A stretch of DNA of 64,000 bases from assembly GCF_025947345.1 (NCBI RefSeq), contig NZ_CP110011.1:372001-436000 (forward strand). Direction: 5' to 3'. The position numbers were made by a program, and so were the translations under genes. Below the pieces are notes generated by a model that saw only the letters and a list, made by a program, of their open reading frames with translations, did no database searches and was not told the origin of the DNA. Positions within the stretch are counted from its first letter, which is position 1. Every line of letters begins with the position of its first letter. This DNA is from Flavobacterium sp. N502536 (GTDB taxonomy: Bacteria; Bacteroidota; Bacteroidia; Flavobacteriales; Flavobacteriaceae). Below are positions 8,146-16,744 of this stretch, one piece after another.

Positions 8146-10119
8146 ATGAAGAAAATACTTTATCTATTATTCCTGTTTCTGGCTTTTGCTAAAGTACAGG
8201 CACAGATTATAAATCCTGTGAAATGGGAGGCTTCGATCGAGAAAAAATCCGATTCAGACTATCAGCTTTCTTTTAAAGGAGCTATTGAAAAAGACTGGCA
8301 TGTGTATTCACAATTCACTCCTGAAGATGGCCCCCTTCCGGCCGAATTCCTATTTCATGATAGTAAAAACAATTATAAACTTGTTGGAAAAGCAACTGAG
8401 AGCGAAACCAAGCGAGAGTTCAACGAAATCTTTGGCGTCGATGAAATCTTCTTTTCCGACAAAGCTGTTTTTACACAAGTAATCAAACAAACCAATCCTG
8501 AAAAAGAAGTGATACAAGTGGAACTTTCTTATCAGGTTTGCAAAGAAAATTGTATCAGTGAAACGAAATACTTTGAGTTTAATCTCAAGACACTTGAAGC
8601 AAAAGAAATACAGGCCGCGGATATTACAAACGAAAAAACGGTTAAAACAGCTGCAAATACTGTCATAGAAAAGCAACCGGAATCTGAAAAATCGGATTCC
8701 AGTTTGTATATGATATTCTTTATTGCGTTCTTATCCGGTTTTGCCGCCTTGCTTACACCTTGCGTATTTCCAATGATACCAATGACAGTAAGTTTCTTTA
8801 CCAAACAAAGTAAAACCAAAGCCAAAGGAATTAAAAATGCCATTATTTACGGCATTTCGATTATCCTGATTTATGTGTTTCTAGGGACAGTAATCACGCT
8901 AATTTTTGGTGCCGATGCTCTAAATGCATTATCAACCAATGTATGGTTTAATGTTATCTTTTTTGTGTTATTGGTCGTGTTTGCTTCGTCATTTTTAGGC
9001 GCTTTCGAAATCATGTTACCCAATTCATGGGCAAATAAAGTCGATCGTCAGGCAGATAAAGGAGGAATCATAGGCATCGTGTTTATGGCACTGGCTTTGG
9101 CAATCGTTTCCTTTTCCTGCACAGGACCAATCATTGGAACCTTATTGGTTGAAGCAGCTTCTAAAGGCGGAATCGCACCCATAGTGGGAATGTTAGGTTT
9201 TTCATCTGCTTTAGCGTTACCATTTATGCTGTTTGCCATGTTCCCGGGCTGGTTAAATACATTGCCAAAATCGGGTGGGTGGCTTAATACTGTAAAAGTG
9301 TTTCTGGGTTTTATCGAATTGGCTTTGGCGTTTAAATTCTTATCCAATGCCGATTTAGTATTACAGCTACATTGGTTTGAAAGAGAAATTTTCTTAGCCA
9401 TTTGGATCGCAATATTTGGTACTTTGGCGTTTTACTTGTTTGGAAAAATAACCTTGCCACATGATTCTCCAACATCATCGATTTCGGTAGGCCGTTTAGG
9501 AATTGGATTAATCGTATTGACATTTACAATTTATCTGATTCCGGGGTTGTGGGGTGCTCCTTTAAAATTAATTAGCGGATTCCCTCCTCCAATGACCTAC
9601 AGCGAATCTCCATATGGTGTAGGCGGCTCTAACAAAAATACTGCTTCCTCAGCGAAAGCTTTACCAGACGGAGCGCATAAAGGTCCGCATGACATCATGG
9701 CTTTTACAGATTACGAAAAAGGACTGGCTTACGCCAAAAGTGTAAACAAACCTATTCTTTTAGATTTTACAGGATTTGCCTGTGTAAATTGCCGAAAAAT
9801 GGAAGATTATGTCTGGTCGGATCCTCGTATTTTGTCCATTTTAAACAATGAAGTGGTCTTAATTTCTTTATATGTTGATGACAAAAGAGAATTGCCATTG
9901 GAAGAACAATATGTATCTAAAGAAACAGGCAAAAAAATAAAATCCATTGGAAATAAATGGAGTGATTTTCAAATTACCCGTTACAAAGCAAATGCGCAGC
10001 CTTATTATATTTTATTAGACACTAATGAGCAAAGCCTGAGCAAACCTACAGGATATACCCCTGAAATCACCGAATATGAGCAATGGCTGAAATCTGGTAT
10101 TGCACAGTTTCAAAAATAA
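8146..10119 (+). CDS. dsbD: Thiol:disulfide interchange protein DsbD
   Basis: 657 aa. A signal peptide (ending KVQAQ) leads into an N-terminal immunoglobulin-like DsbD-alpha domain with Cys132 and Cys136 (VCKENC). About eight membrane helices follow (residues roughly 180-470), with Cys206 in TPCVFPM and Cys325 in FSCTGP, the pair that carries electrons across the membrane. A C-terminal thioredoxin-like domain has FACVNCRKM (Cys546/Cys549). All six functional cysteines are therefore present. DsbD takes electrons from cytoplasmic thioredoxin and passes them to periplasmic partners, here most likely the TlpA-like and HMA-domain proteins encoded upstream. It is the last gene of the operon and is followed by a terminator. 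Confidence 0.93.
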   Translation: MKKILYLLFLFLAFAKVQAQIINPVKWEASIEKKSDSDYQLSFKGAIEKDWHVYSQFTPEDGPLPAEFLFHDSKNNYKLVGKATESETKREFNEIFGVDEIFFSDKAVFTQVIKQTNPEKEVIQVELSYQVCKENCISETKYFEFNLKTLEAKEIQAADITNEKTVKTAANTVIEKQPESEKSDSSLYMIFFIAFLSGFAALLTPCVFPMIPMTVSFFTKQSKTKAKGIKNAIIYGISIILIYVFLGTVITLIFGADALNALSTNVWFNVIFFVLLVVFASSFLGAFEIMLPNSWANKVDRQADKGGIIGIVFMALALAIVSFSCTGPIIGTLLVEAASKGGIAPIVGMLGFSSALALPFMLFAMFPGWLNTLPKSGGWLNTVKVFLGFIELALAFKFLSNADLVLQLHWFEREIFLAIWIAIFGTLAFYLFGKITLPHDSPTSSISVGRLGIGLIVLTFTIYLIPGLWGAPLKLISGFPPPMTYSESPYGVGGSNKNTASSAKALPDGAHKGPHDIMAFTDYEKGLAYAKSVNKPILLDFTGFACVNCRKMEDYVWSDPRILSILNNEVVLISLYVDDKRELPLEEQYVSKETGKKIKSIGNKWSDFQITRYKANAQPYYILLDTNEQSLSKPTGYTPEITEYEQWLKSGIAQFQK

Positions 10120-10186
10120 GAGTACCATTTTTTTTCATTTGTGCATTTTTAAACGTTGTGCACAATCGTGGTTTGGTTAAAGCCAC

Positions 10187-10217
10187 AAAAAGGGAGATAT
10201 TTAGGTATCTCCTTTTT
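10187..10217 (+). terminator. Rho-independent terminator after dsbD
   Basis: AAAAAGGGAGATA pairs with TATCTCCTTTTTTT (one G-U pair) around a short loop, ending in a run of seven T. The rest of the gap to 10464 contains no gene that I can support; it should hold the promoter of the next gene. Confidence 0.75.
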
Positions 10218-10464
10218 TTATTATACCTCATCAAACTCCGAAACCAAAATTTCATTGCAATTTCCCTTATGGAGTTGTAGTGCACGAACACATTTTAAAA
10301 CGATGGCTTTTAATTATTTGTATTTCGATATTAATATTATTTTCGATAATTTAGTCGCTGATAGAGATTGAAAAACTAACAGTTCTGATAAATTTTGGGG
10401 ATTCCTGTTTCCCCTTTTTATCTCTATCAAAAAGACAAATTTTTAACACCTCTAAAAAATAAAT

Positions 10465-11211
10465 ATGGAACAAAGGCATATCAGAAATAGACTTTATATT
10501 AGCCCGGAAGAACAAGAATTAATAAAAAATACTCCGATATTATTAGGCGGAGCAGGAATCGGAAGTGCTATAGCCGAATGTCTATTGCGATTAGGTTTTG
10601 AAACCATGACGATAATCGATGGTGATGTTGTCGAATTATCCAATTTAAACCGACAAAATTATACCGAAAATAATATTTCACAACCAAAAGTAGAGGCACT
10701 TAAAGAAAGATTATTAGCTATCAATAGCCAGGCAAAAATCACGATACACAATTGCTTTTTAACTCCCGAGAATGTTGAAAATTACATAACCGATCATAAA
10801 ATTGCGATCAACGCCCTGGATTTTACTTCGGATGTTCCGCTTTTATTCGACTCGATTTGTCAGCAGAAAAACATTCCGATTTTGCATCCCTACAACCTCG
10901 GATGGGGTGCATTGGTATTAGTCATTTCAGAGGATGAAGGCCTTGAAGTTTTAAAAAAGCCAAATGAAAAATTTAGCGAAGTCAATGTAGTTGACTATGT
11001 TTTAGAATACATGAGATACTGGGAAAACCCACAAAAGTGGCTCGAAGAAATTCTGGATAAATACAAAAAGGAAAACAAAAATCTGTCTCCTCCCCAACTC
11101 CCTATTGCATCGTGGCTCGTAGCAGGAATGTGCACCCAAATTGCATTTGACATTGCCACCAACACCCCCGTAAAAACATTTCCGGAGTTTTATTTGACAA
11201 GTCTCAAGTAG
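10465..11211 (+). CDS. ThiF/MoeB/HesA-family E1-like adenylyltransferase, stand-alone
   Basis: 248 aa, cytoplasmic. It has the ThiF Rossmann nucleotide-binding glycine loop LLGGAGIGSAIAE, the DGDVVELSNLNRQ signature (Asp binding ATP, then the N-R-Q ATP-contacting residues), and the INALDFTSD segment corresponding to the conserved aspartate before the crossover loop. The zinc-binding CxxC pairs of MoeB/ThiF are absent, and no partner (ThiS-like, JAB peptidase or E2) is adjacent. Family members adenylate the C-terminus of a ubiquitin-like protein or a peptide. The substrate is unknown; RiPP, cofactor or ubiquitin-like conjugation are all possible. Confidence 0.8.
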   Translation: MEQRHIRNRLYISPEEQELIKNTPILLGGAGIGSAIAECLLRLGFETMTIIDGDVVELSNLNRQNYTENNISQPKVEALKERLLAINSQAKITIHNCFLTPENVENYITDHKIAINALDFTSDVPLLFDSICQQKNIPILHPYNLGWGALVLVISEDEGLEVLKKPNEKFSEVNVVDYVLEYMRYWENPQKWLEEILDKYKKENKNLSPPQLPIASWLVAGMCTQIAFDIATNTPVKTFPEFYLTSLK

Positions 11212-11280
11212 ATTTTTTTAGGAATTATTCTTGTTAGGATTTTCTCTGTTTATAAGTAAAACTAGTTTTCAATTTATATA

Positions 11281-11320
11281 AAAAAACAAAAGCTACTGAT
11301 TAGAGTAGCTTTTGTTTTTG
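11281..11320. terminator. Bidirectional terminator between convergent genes
   Basis: A near-perfect 17-bp stem (11281-11297 with 11304-11320) with loop GATTAG; A-rich on one side and T-rich on the other, so it can serve both the ThiF-like gene and the convergent lipoprotein gene that ends at 11325. Confidence 0.85.
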
Positions 11321-11324
11321 ATAG

Positions 11325-12266
11325 TTATTTGTCTTTCTCACAACCTACACATTTTATTAGCAAGTTTTTATAAGTTGGTTTCTCAGCTAAATCCTTATTC
11401 AGAATATAACCTTTTCTAAAATTTACCCTGTCGTAAACATCAAGCCACGAATTATTATCAGTTGCTTCATTTTTTACTGTATCGTTAACAATAATCCAAT
11501 CATTGTATTTTAAATTTGTAACGACTTCAGATGATACATCTGGTAATGCATACATTCTAACCTTACTTTGTGAAGAAACAAAACGAATTGGATTGTAATT
11601 TTTCCAGTGTTTATATTTTTCTTTTAATTTAAAATAATAGGGCATTTTATAACAAACAGTATCTAAATTCTCGTCATTACCATCTTCACTCCATACCCCT
11701 TTTGTCAATACTGTAATTGAATCTATATTCTTTTTATTTACAAATAAATATTTCTGGCGCAAATCTAGATTTTCAAGATAATCTCTCTTAGATTCTTCCT
11801 CATTCCATGAAGGTAGAAATTCGAATTTCCAGAGATCATCTTTTTTATTGATAAGCCAAAAATTAACTCTCGCATCTTTACCTTCAAATTCATCAAAAAC
11901 AGCTATCTCATAATTGGAACTACTCTTGGTTTTATAATTTTTAATCCTATACAATTGATTCCTAAAAGGATTAAACTCATTGTCATAAAAAATATTATCA
12001 ATGGTCGCATCACTAATAAGAGATTTAACATTAAAATTAAGTGTTATATTCTGGTAATCTCCTTTTTTGCCCAAGAAGTAACAATACTTATTTTCATGAA
12101 GCATAAGATGGAAAACCTGACTTTCAAGTTCTTTTATCCTTTTATTACCTAAAACCTGACCCTTAGTATTTTCTCCTTTTTTAACACCTACAGTATCAAC
12201 ATCTTTTTGTTTCTTAACACAAGAAACCGCAACTAAAGAAAATAAAACAATAAGCAAATAACGCAT
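11325..12266 (-). CDS. Lipoprotein with C-terminal SH3-like domain, candidate immunity partner
   Basis: 313 aa from the ATG beginning MRYLL (two codons inside the longest frame). The lipobox LVAVSC predicts a periplasmic or outer-membrane lipoprotein. The middle is polar with no recognised domain. Residues about 230-295 resemble a bacterial SH3 domain (SKVRMYALPDVSSEVV...WIIVNDTV...WLDVYD...KGYILNKDL), a fold that binds peptidoglycan. It lies 54 bp downstream of the 1361-aa muramidase/peptidase gene and is probably co-transcribed with it from the regulated promoter at 16435. A periplasmic lipoprotein next to a wall-degrading enzyme is the expected arrangement for self-protection, but that role is an inference. 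Confidence 0.65.
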   Translation of the reverse strand: MRYLLIVLFSLVAVSCVKKQKDVDTVGVKKGENTKGQVLGNKRIKELESQVFHLMLHENKYCYFLGKKGDYQNITLNFNVKSLISDATIDNIFYDNEFNPFRNQLYRIKNYKTKSSSNYEIAVFDEFEGKDARVNFWLINKKDDLWKFEFLPSWNEEESKRDYLENLDLRQKYLFVNKKNIDSITVLTKGVWSEDGNDENLDTVCYKMPYYFKLKEKYKHWKNYNPIRFVSSQSKVRMYALPDVSSEVVTNLKYNDWIIVNDTVKNEATDNNSWLDVYDRVNFRKGYILNKDLAEKPTYKNLLIKCVGCEKDK

Positions 12267-12320
12267 ACACAATATAATTAAATTTGAAGTAAATATAGTA
12301 CATTTTTAAAATATAGCACA

Positions 12321-15300
12321 TTAATCTAATTGAATATGAAAGTGATCCGGATTATCTGGAAAAACAGTAATTTTATCTTTGTCATCCATTCTCCTTTGCA
12401 ATTCTCTTTTTAGTGCTTCACTTTTTAAATGATGGTACGCCTGGTGGCGAACTCCATTATATTTCGAACTACCATGTTCTAATTTTCCATCGTTTGGAAA
12501 AAAATTTCCTTGTTTAGGAAAACCAAAACCATAATTACCTTTCGGTAAACGCTTTATTATTTCTAAAACCATTATTTCAGCATTTGGTTTACTGAAATCA
12601 ATTTTCTCATTAGAATATGTACTAAGATTAATATCTATTGCACTGGCCTTATTTCCATGTTGCGACCCTCTCAAAGCTCCTGCTATCCGGCCTTTGGCAT
12701 TATCATTATTATTCCAAACCATAAAACTTCCCAGTTTTAACTTATTCGGTTCTTTTGGGGTGTAATGGTTATCAACCCAGTTTTTAACATTTGACTGAAT
12801 TATTTTTAAGGCTGTTTCAATTATTGGTATATCTTTCAGGGTAGGATCCAATTTATTTGGGTCAGCATTTCCTTTACCATTTCCTATTATGATCCCATCT
12901 CTAATCTTGATAAAGGTATCCTGGCTACCCCCTAGACCTGATTTAAAAGCCCCTGGTTTTCCTTCAGAATTAAATTCAACCAAATTTAAGGAATGCGCTT
13001 CCAAAATTAGACCAGCTATAGATGAATTTTTATCTTTAATTGGACTCTTTTTATATTCTTTCTTCAACCAGCTTTCTATTTTCTGAGTAATATTGAATTC
13101 CTCTCTTTTATATTTTAGTTCGTTTAATCTATTTTCCCATCCTTTTTCGTACTCCTTTTGTTTAGGATCCCTTTTAATAATGTCTTCAACAAATTTCCTT
13201 CTATTTTTATCTAATTTTTCATAAAATATTTTAGGATCAACCCGATTAATGCTATTCACTGTACTTGTTCCAAAAACACCATCTGCTGAAACATTCAATT
13301 TAAAATAACTGTCCTTTAATGTTTGTTGAACTACTTTCGTGGCATTTGGAACTCCAGAATGTACTGCAAAATCAAAGATATAAGTCGCAATACTAGCATT
13401 ATAAATTTCATCTCCATGTATTTTATTCCAAAACTCAATCTTATATATTCTCTTAGCTTCAGTATCAGAAAGATTTTTATGCATTTCTACTGTTCCAGCT
13501 TCACCATTACCATATAGTTTATAAAAACTTTCATATGTCTTATAAGTAATTCCTTTATTAGTCTTACCACCTCTGTCATTCTGTTTATCAACATAGCCTC
13601 CTTCAACTTCAAAAATATGTATCATATCATCGTCAAAATGGCTTTTGTAAGTCCCTGTATTGGCTGTACATCTTACATTACTCACAACCATATTCAATCC
13701 TTTATAAGCTACATGTTTTGTAGAGTATCCTTCAATACCTACGTAGTAACTCATTTTTTCTCCAATCTTTGTTCCTTTACGACGTGTTATTTTAAAAGTT
13801 CCTGATGCATTGCCTTCTAAATCTATTTTTACTTTGCTTCTAAAAATTGGTTCTTCACCCACTCTATGAGCGGTTAGTACAATATCTTTTCCGATCATGT
13901 TTTGCGTTTTAGCAACAATGGTCACATATTCGCCATCATAACTAAGAGGAATCTCATCCTGTGCTGTCACCCTTTTACCATCGTACTGAAAATAGACATC
14001 TGTTATTTTTTCACCTGTTAGAACATTTAAAACTGCAGCCGAATTTGCACTGGCATTTTTCTTAAATGGATATAATCTGTCATTTTGTATCCCCATTATT
14101 TTAAAGCTAATTTTGGCTGTTTTACCTTCCTGGATTCTAAAACGTCTCTGGAAAGTATCATCAAAAGTTATAATCTTATTTACTTCACCACTTTCATTTG
14201 TTGTCGTATCGCTGTAATAATAAAGATCTTTACTGCCGTTTAAGTAAAAATTAATTCTTGCTTTTTGATTGTCATAGCCCGGAATGCTTGCTTTTACATG
14301 ATTTATCTCTCCCGAAAAACCGGAAATTTTCTTTTTGTCACCATTGCTATAGGCCCAATACGCCTCGGTTACCTGCGGACGTTGCACTTCCATTTTGTAG
14401 ACAGCTTTCGCATCAACGCCTTTTGCTATGTCACTAAAGGCTTCTATTGTGTAGTGCCCTTCTTTATCGGGCACAGATATCCCAAAAGATTCCCATTTAT
14501 GAAGATGCTTTCTTTTTGGAGTGTCTTTTTCAGTATGCCATGTATCTCCTGACGTTAAATATGGATTATTATTAGAATCATAAACGATCCATTTTACATC
14601 TCCCTTTTCTTCAGCTGTAGGAGGTATTTTAAAAGTTTTTGCTTCTAAAGTAAAAGTCTTGTTTGAACCGCCCAATAAAAAGACATTTTTGTTTGATTCT
14701 CCTTTGATAGGACCAATACTAGTCACTTCATTTTTAATTGCTGAAACTTCAAACTCCTGCGTCAATGCATATTGATCCTTACTGATTATTTTAATCTTAT
14801 AAGTTCCCAAATCAGGCATCAATAATCTAATGTTTCCTGTTGAATCCAGTTCTTTTTCGTCTGAAATGGTGGTTCCTTTATTATTAATTTTAGCCTCTAT
14901 TTGATAGTAGAACTTTAATAGATTTAGTGATTTAACTTTAGGGTATTTTAAAGCTGTTTTAAATATAAACTCTTTCGATGAAGGTCTTACCAATCTTCCT
15001 TTAACTATAGAAGGAGGTAAAATTACAAGCTCCTGAGCCACTATTTTTACTTCTACAAAAGCGAATGACTTCTTACTTTTCTTATTGTTGGCTCCATACT
15101 CACCCCCATAGGCTTCAATTTTGTAAGTTCCTTCCGTCTCAAAATTATAACTAAAGGATGTTCCTTCATCTTCAAAAATAGTTTCTTCGTCTTTTTTGCC
15201 TTTTCTCGCCTTGTAAACAATCCAGTTAATACCTTCGTTTTTATTTCCATTTTGAACGATCAGGGTTTCGTCAAGGAAAAACTCCAAACTTTCTCCTACG

Positions 15301-16406
15301 ATAAATGAAGAAGCCGCTGTATTTTTTATTTTGACCGCTCCCCTTTTTACCGCATTTCCACCCGCATCTATACTACTTATTTCTTTTAAAAATACATAGA
15401 CAGCTTCTCTTCCAATGTCGGCATAAAGTCGATCTGCTCTTAAATTAGGATAAATTTTGGTTTTGGTTGTTATGGTAATTGTACCAGGTAAATCGTCCAA
15501 TCCCTCTACTTCTCTTAACAATAAAAACAGCTCATTGTATTGCTCGAAAAGATTTGCGATATTGGTTGTGTCCTTTTTTAATTGGTCTCTGATCGTTTCC
15601 CAGCGTTCCTTCTTTGCTTCAGAAATCTGCCCTTGCAGTATATTGGTATTGATGGCTTTAATCATTTTTTCGCGAACGATTTCCCAATTAAAATTTTGGA
15701 TTGCTGTTACTGAATTTGATTGTTTTAGAGCTGCATACATTTCTGTAAATAAGGCATCATTTGGTTTACCGTCAAAATCTTTAGCGGTATATCCTTCAGT
15801 AAAAGCTTTAGTAATTTTGGTCCAATAGTCTATTGCTGCCCTGTCATTTGCATCAGTAGCCAGATCTAATTTCTTTTTAATTGCTGCTTTAACAACCTCT
15901 GTAGAAGGCTCATTGCTATTCGTTTGAGGCACTTTCAGGGTTTCTTGGCTCTCTAGTCCTGTATAAGTCTGAGTTGTTATACTGCTACTCCAATTTAGGA
16001 CACCGTTTTCTGTTTCCGAAACCGGAGAAGTAGTGTTGGTTGATGAGACAGAATTCATTTTCGTTCTGTCAAAAGTATCAGCAACGCCTTCTCCGATTGG
16101 AACGCTGGAAGATAATCCCGATTTCTCCTGAAACGAAGAAGTAGTGCCATCCAATACCTTTTGTTTTCTGCTTTGCTTCGCATTGGTATTGGCAGCGCCT
16201 TCTTCGATCGGGGTAACAGAATTGTTTATGACAGTATTAAGGTCTTTTTGCTCCTGCCATAATTGTTCTATATCCTTTTGCTGACTCATTTCTTTTGAAA
16301 TTTGTGCCAGCGCTTTTATCATAACGTTAGTTAAATGTTCAGCGCTTTTTATATCAGCACTGTCTTGTATTAAAATATCGAAATTGTGAATTACATTTTT
16401 ACTCAT
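12321..16406 (-). CDS. Large multidomain peptidoglycan hydrolase: Ig-like repeats, GH108 muramidase, M15-like peptidase
   Basis: 1361 aa without a signal peptide. Residues 1-340 are polar and helical with a Ser/Thr-rich stretch. About 350-900 hold beta-sandwich repeats with a recurring G-x-Y-x-I-E-A pattern (GTYKIEAYGG, GTYKIKIIS, GHYTIEAFS). Around residue 935 is the GH108 signature EGGYVDKQNDRGG...GIT with Glu935 as candidate catalytic acid, followed by a peptidoglycan-binding segment (LNVSADGVFGTSTVNSIN). The C-terminus has an M15-type zinc site: His1250 and Asp1258 (SQHGNKASAID) and DHFHIQL with His1357. Two wall-cutting activities in one protein fit a cargo effector or particle-associated lysin. 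Lack of a signal peptide fits delivery by the tail-like particle. It has its own copy of the regulon promoter. Confidence 0.8.
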   Translation of the reverse strand: MSKNVIHNFDILIQDSADIKSAEHLTNVMIKALAQISKEMSQQKDIEQLWQEQKDLNTVINNSVTPIEEGAANTNAKQSRKQKVLDGTTSSFQEKSGLSSSVPIGEGVADTFDRTKMNSVSSTNTTSPVSETENGVLNWSSSITTQTYTGLESQETLKVPQTNSNEPSTEVVKAAIKKKLDLATDANDRAAIDYWTKITKAFTEGYTAKDFDGKPNDALFTEMYAALKQSNSVTAIQNFNWEIVREKMIKAINTNILQGQISEAKKERWETIRDQLKKDTTNIANLFEQYNELFLLLREVEGLDDLPGTITITTKTKIYPNLRADRLYADIGREAVYVFLKEISSIDAGGNAVKRGAVKIKNTAASSFIVGESLEFFLDETLIVQNGNKNEGINWIVYKARKGKKDEETIFEDEGTSFSYNFETEGTYKIEAYGGEYGANNKKSKKSFAFVEVKIVAQELVILPPSIVKGRLVRPSSKEFIFKTALKYPKVKSLNLLKFYYQIEAKINNKGTTISDEKELDSTGNIRLLMPDLGTYKIKIISKDQYALTQEFEVSAIKNEVTSIGPIKGESNKNVFLLGGSNKTFTLEAKTFKIPPTAEEKGDVKWIVYDSNNNPYLTSGDTWHTEKDTPKRKHLHKWESFGISVPDKEGHYTIEAFSDIAKGVDAKAVYKMEVQRPQVTEAYWAYSNGDKKKISGFSGEINHVKASIPGYDNQKARINFYLNGSKDLYYYSDTTTNESGEVNKIITFDDTFQRRFRIQEGKTAKISFKIMGIQNDRLYPFKKNASANSAAVLNVLTGEKITDVYFQYDGKRVTAQDEIPLSYDGEYVTIVAKTQNMIGKDIVLTAHRVGEEPIFRSKVKIDLEGNASGTFKITRRKGTKIGEKMSYYVGIEGYSTKHVAYKGLNMVVSNVRCTANTGTYKSHFDDDMIHIFEVEGGYVDKQNDRGGKTNKGITYKTYESFYKLYGNGEAGTVEMHKNLSDTEAKRIYKIEFWNKIHGDEIYNASIATYIFDFAVHSGVPNATKVVQQTLKDSYFKLNVSADGVFGTSTVNSINRVDPKIFYEKLDKNRRKFVEDIIKRDPKQKEYEKGWENRLNELKYKREEFNITQKIESWLKKEYKKSPIKDKNSSIAGLILEAHSLNLVEFNSEGKPGAFKSGLGGSQDTFIKIRDGIIIGNGKGNADPNKLDPTLKDIPIIETALKIIQSNVKNWVDNHYTPKEPNKLKLGSFMVWNNNDNAKGRIAGALRGSQHGNKASAIDINLSTYSNEKIDFSKPNAEIMVLEIIKRLPKGNYGFGFPKQGNFFPNDGKLEHGSSKYNGVRHQAYHHLKSEALKRELQRRMDDKDKITVFPDNPDHFHIQLD

Positions 16407-16427
16407 CGGTAGCTATTTTTCTAAGTG

Positions 16428-16492
16428 TAAAAGTAGTGTCATAGTTTGTCATTTTAAAACTTCAAGACGTTTGTATTCAGTAGTTTCAGTAA
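16428..16492 (-). promoter_or_regulatory. Regulon promoter, minus copy (drives the 1361-aa hydrolase)
   Basis: On the minus strand the 16-bp element TTACTGAAACTACTGA (16492-16477) is followed, 57 bp from its first base, by the -7 box TACTTTTACAC (first base 16435). The ATG at 16406 lies about 20 bases after the box, so the leader is short. The element is back-to-back with the plus-strand copy, separated by 9 bp. Confidence 0.82.
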
Positions 16493-16501
16493 GTTTCCAT
16501 T

Positions 16502-16570
16502 CTACTGAAACTACTGAATAGAGAAGGTTATTTTTTCTTTTTTTAGCATTGTTCTGCTCTACTTTTACAC
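16502..16570 (+). promoter_or_regulatory. Regulon promoter, plus copy (drives fibre gene 16745)
   Basis: CTACTGAAACTACTGA at 16502-16517 and TACTTTTACAC beginning at 16560, a 58-bp offset. It forms a divergent pair with the minus-strand copy. The leader to ATG 16745 is about 170 nt. Confidence 0.83.
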
Positions 16571-16744
16571 CCTCAAAAAATTAAATAGTACTATTTTTTT
16601 GTAGACATTCTCAACTTTAAAATTTACTTAAAATCTTATTAAACATTATCTAAAAGTATGGCAAAAAAACCCAAAATACCTGACAAGAATAATTCAAAAA
16701 AATTCTTCAATAAATCTTACTTACATCATTAAAAAGGAAAAAAT

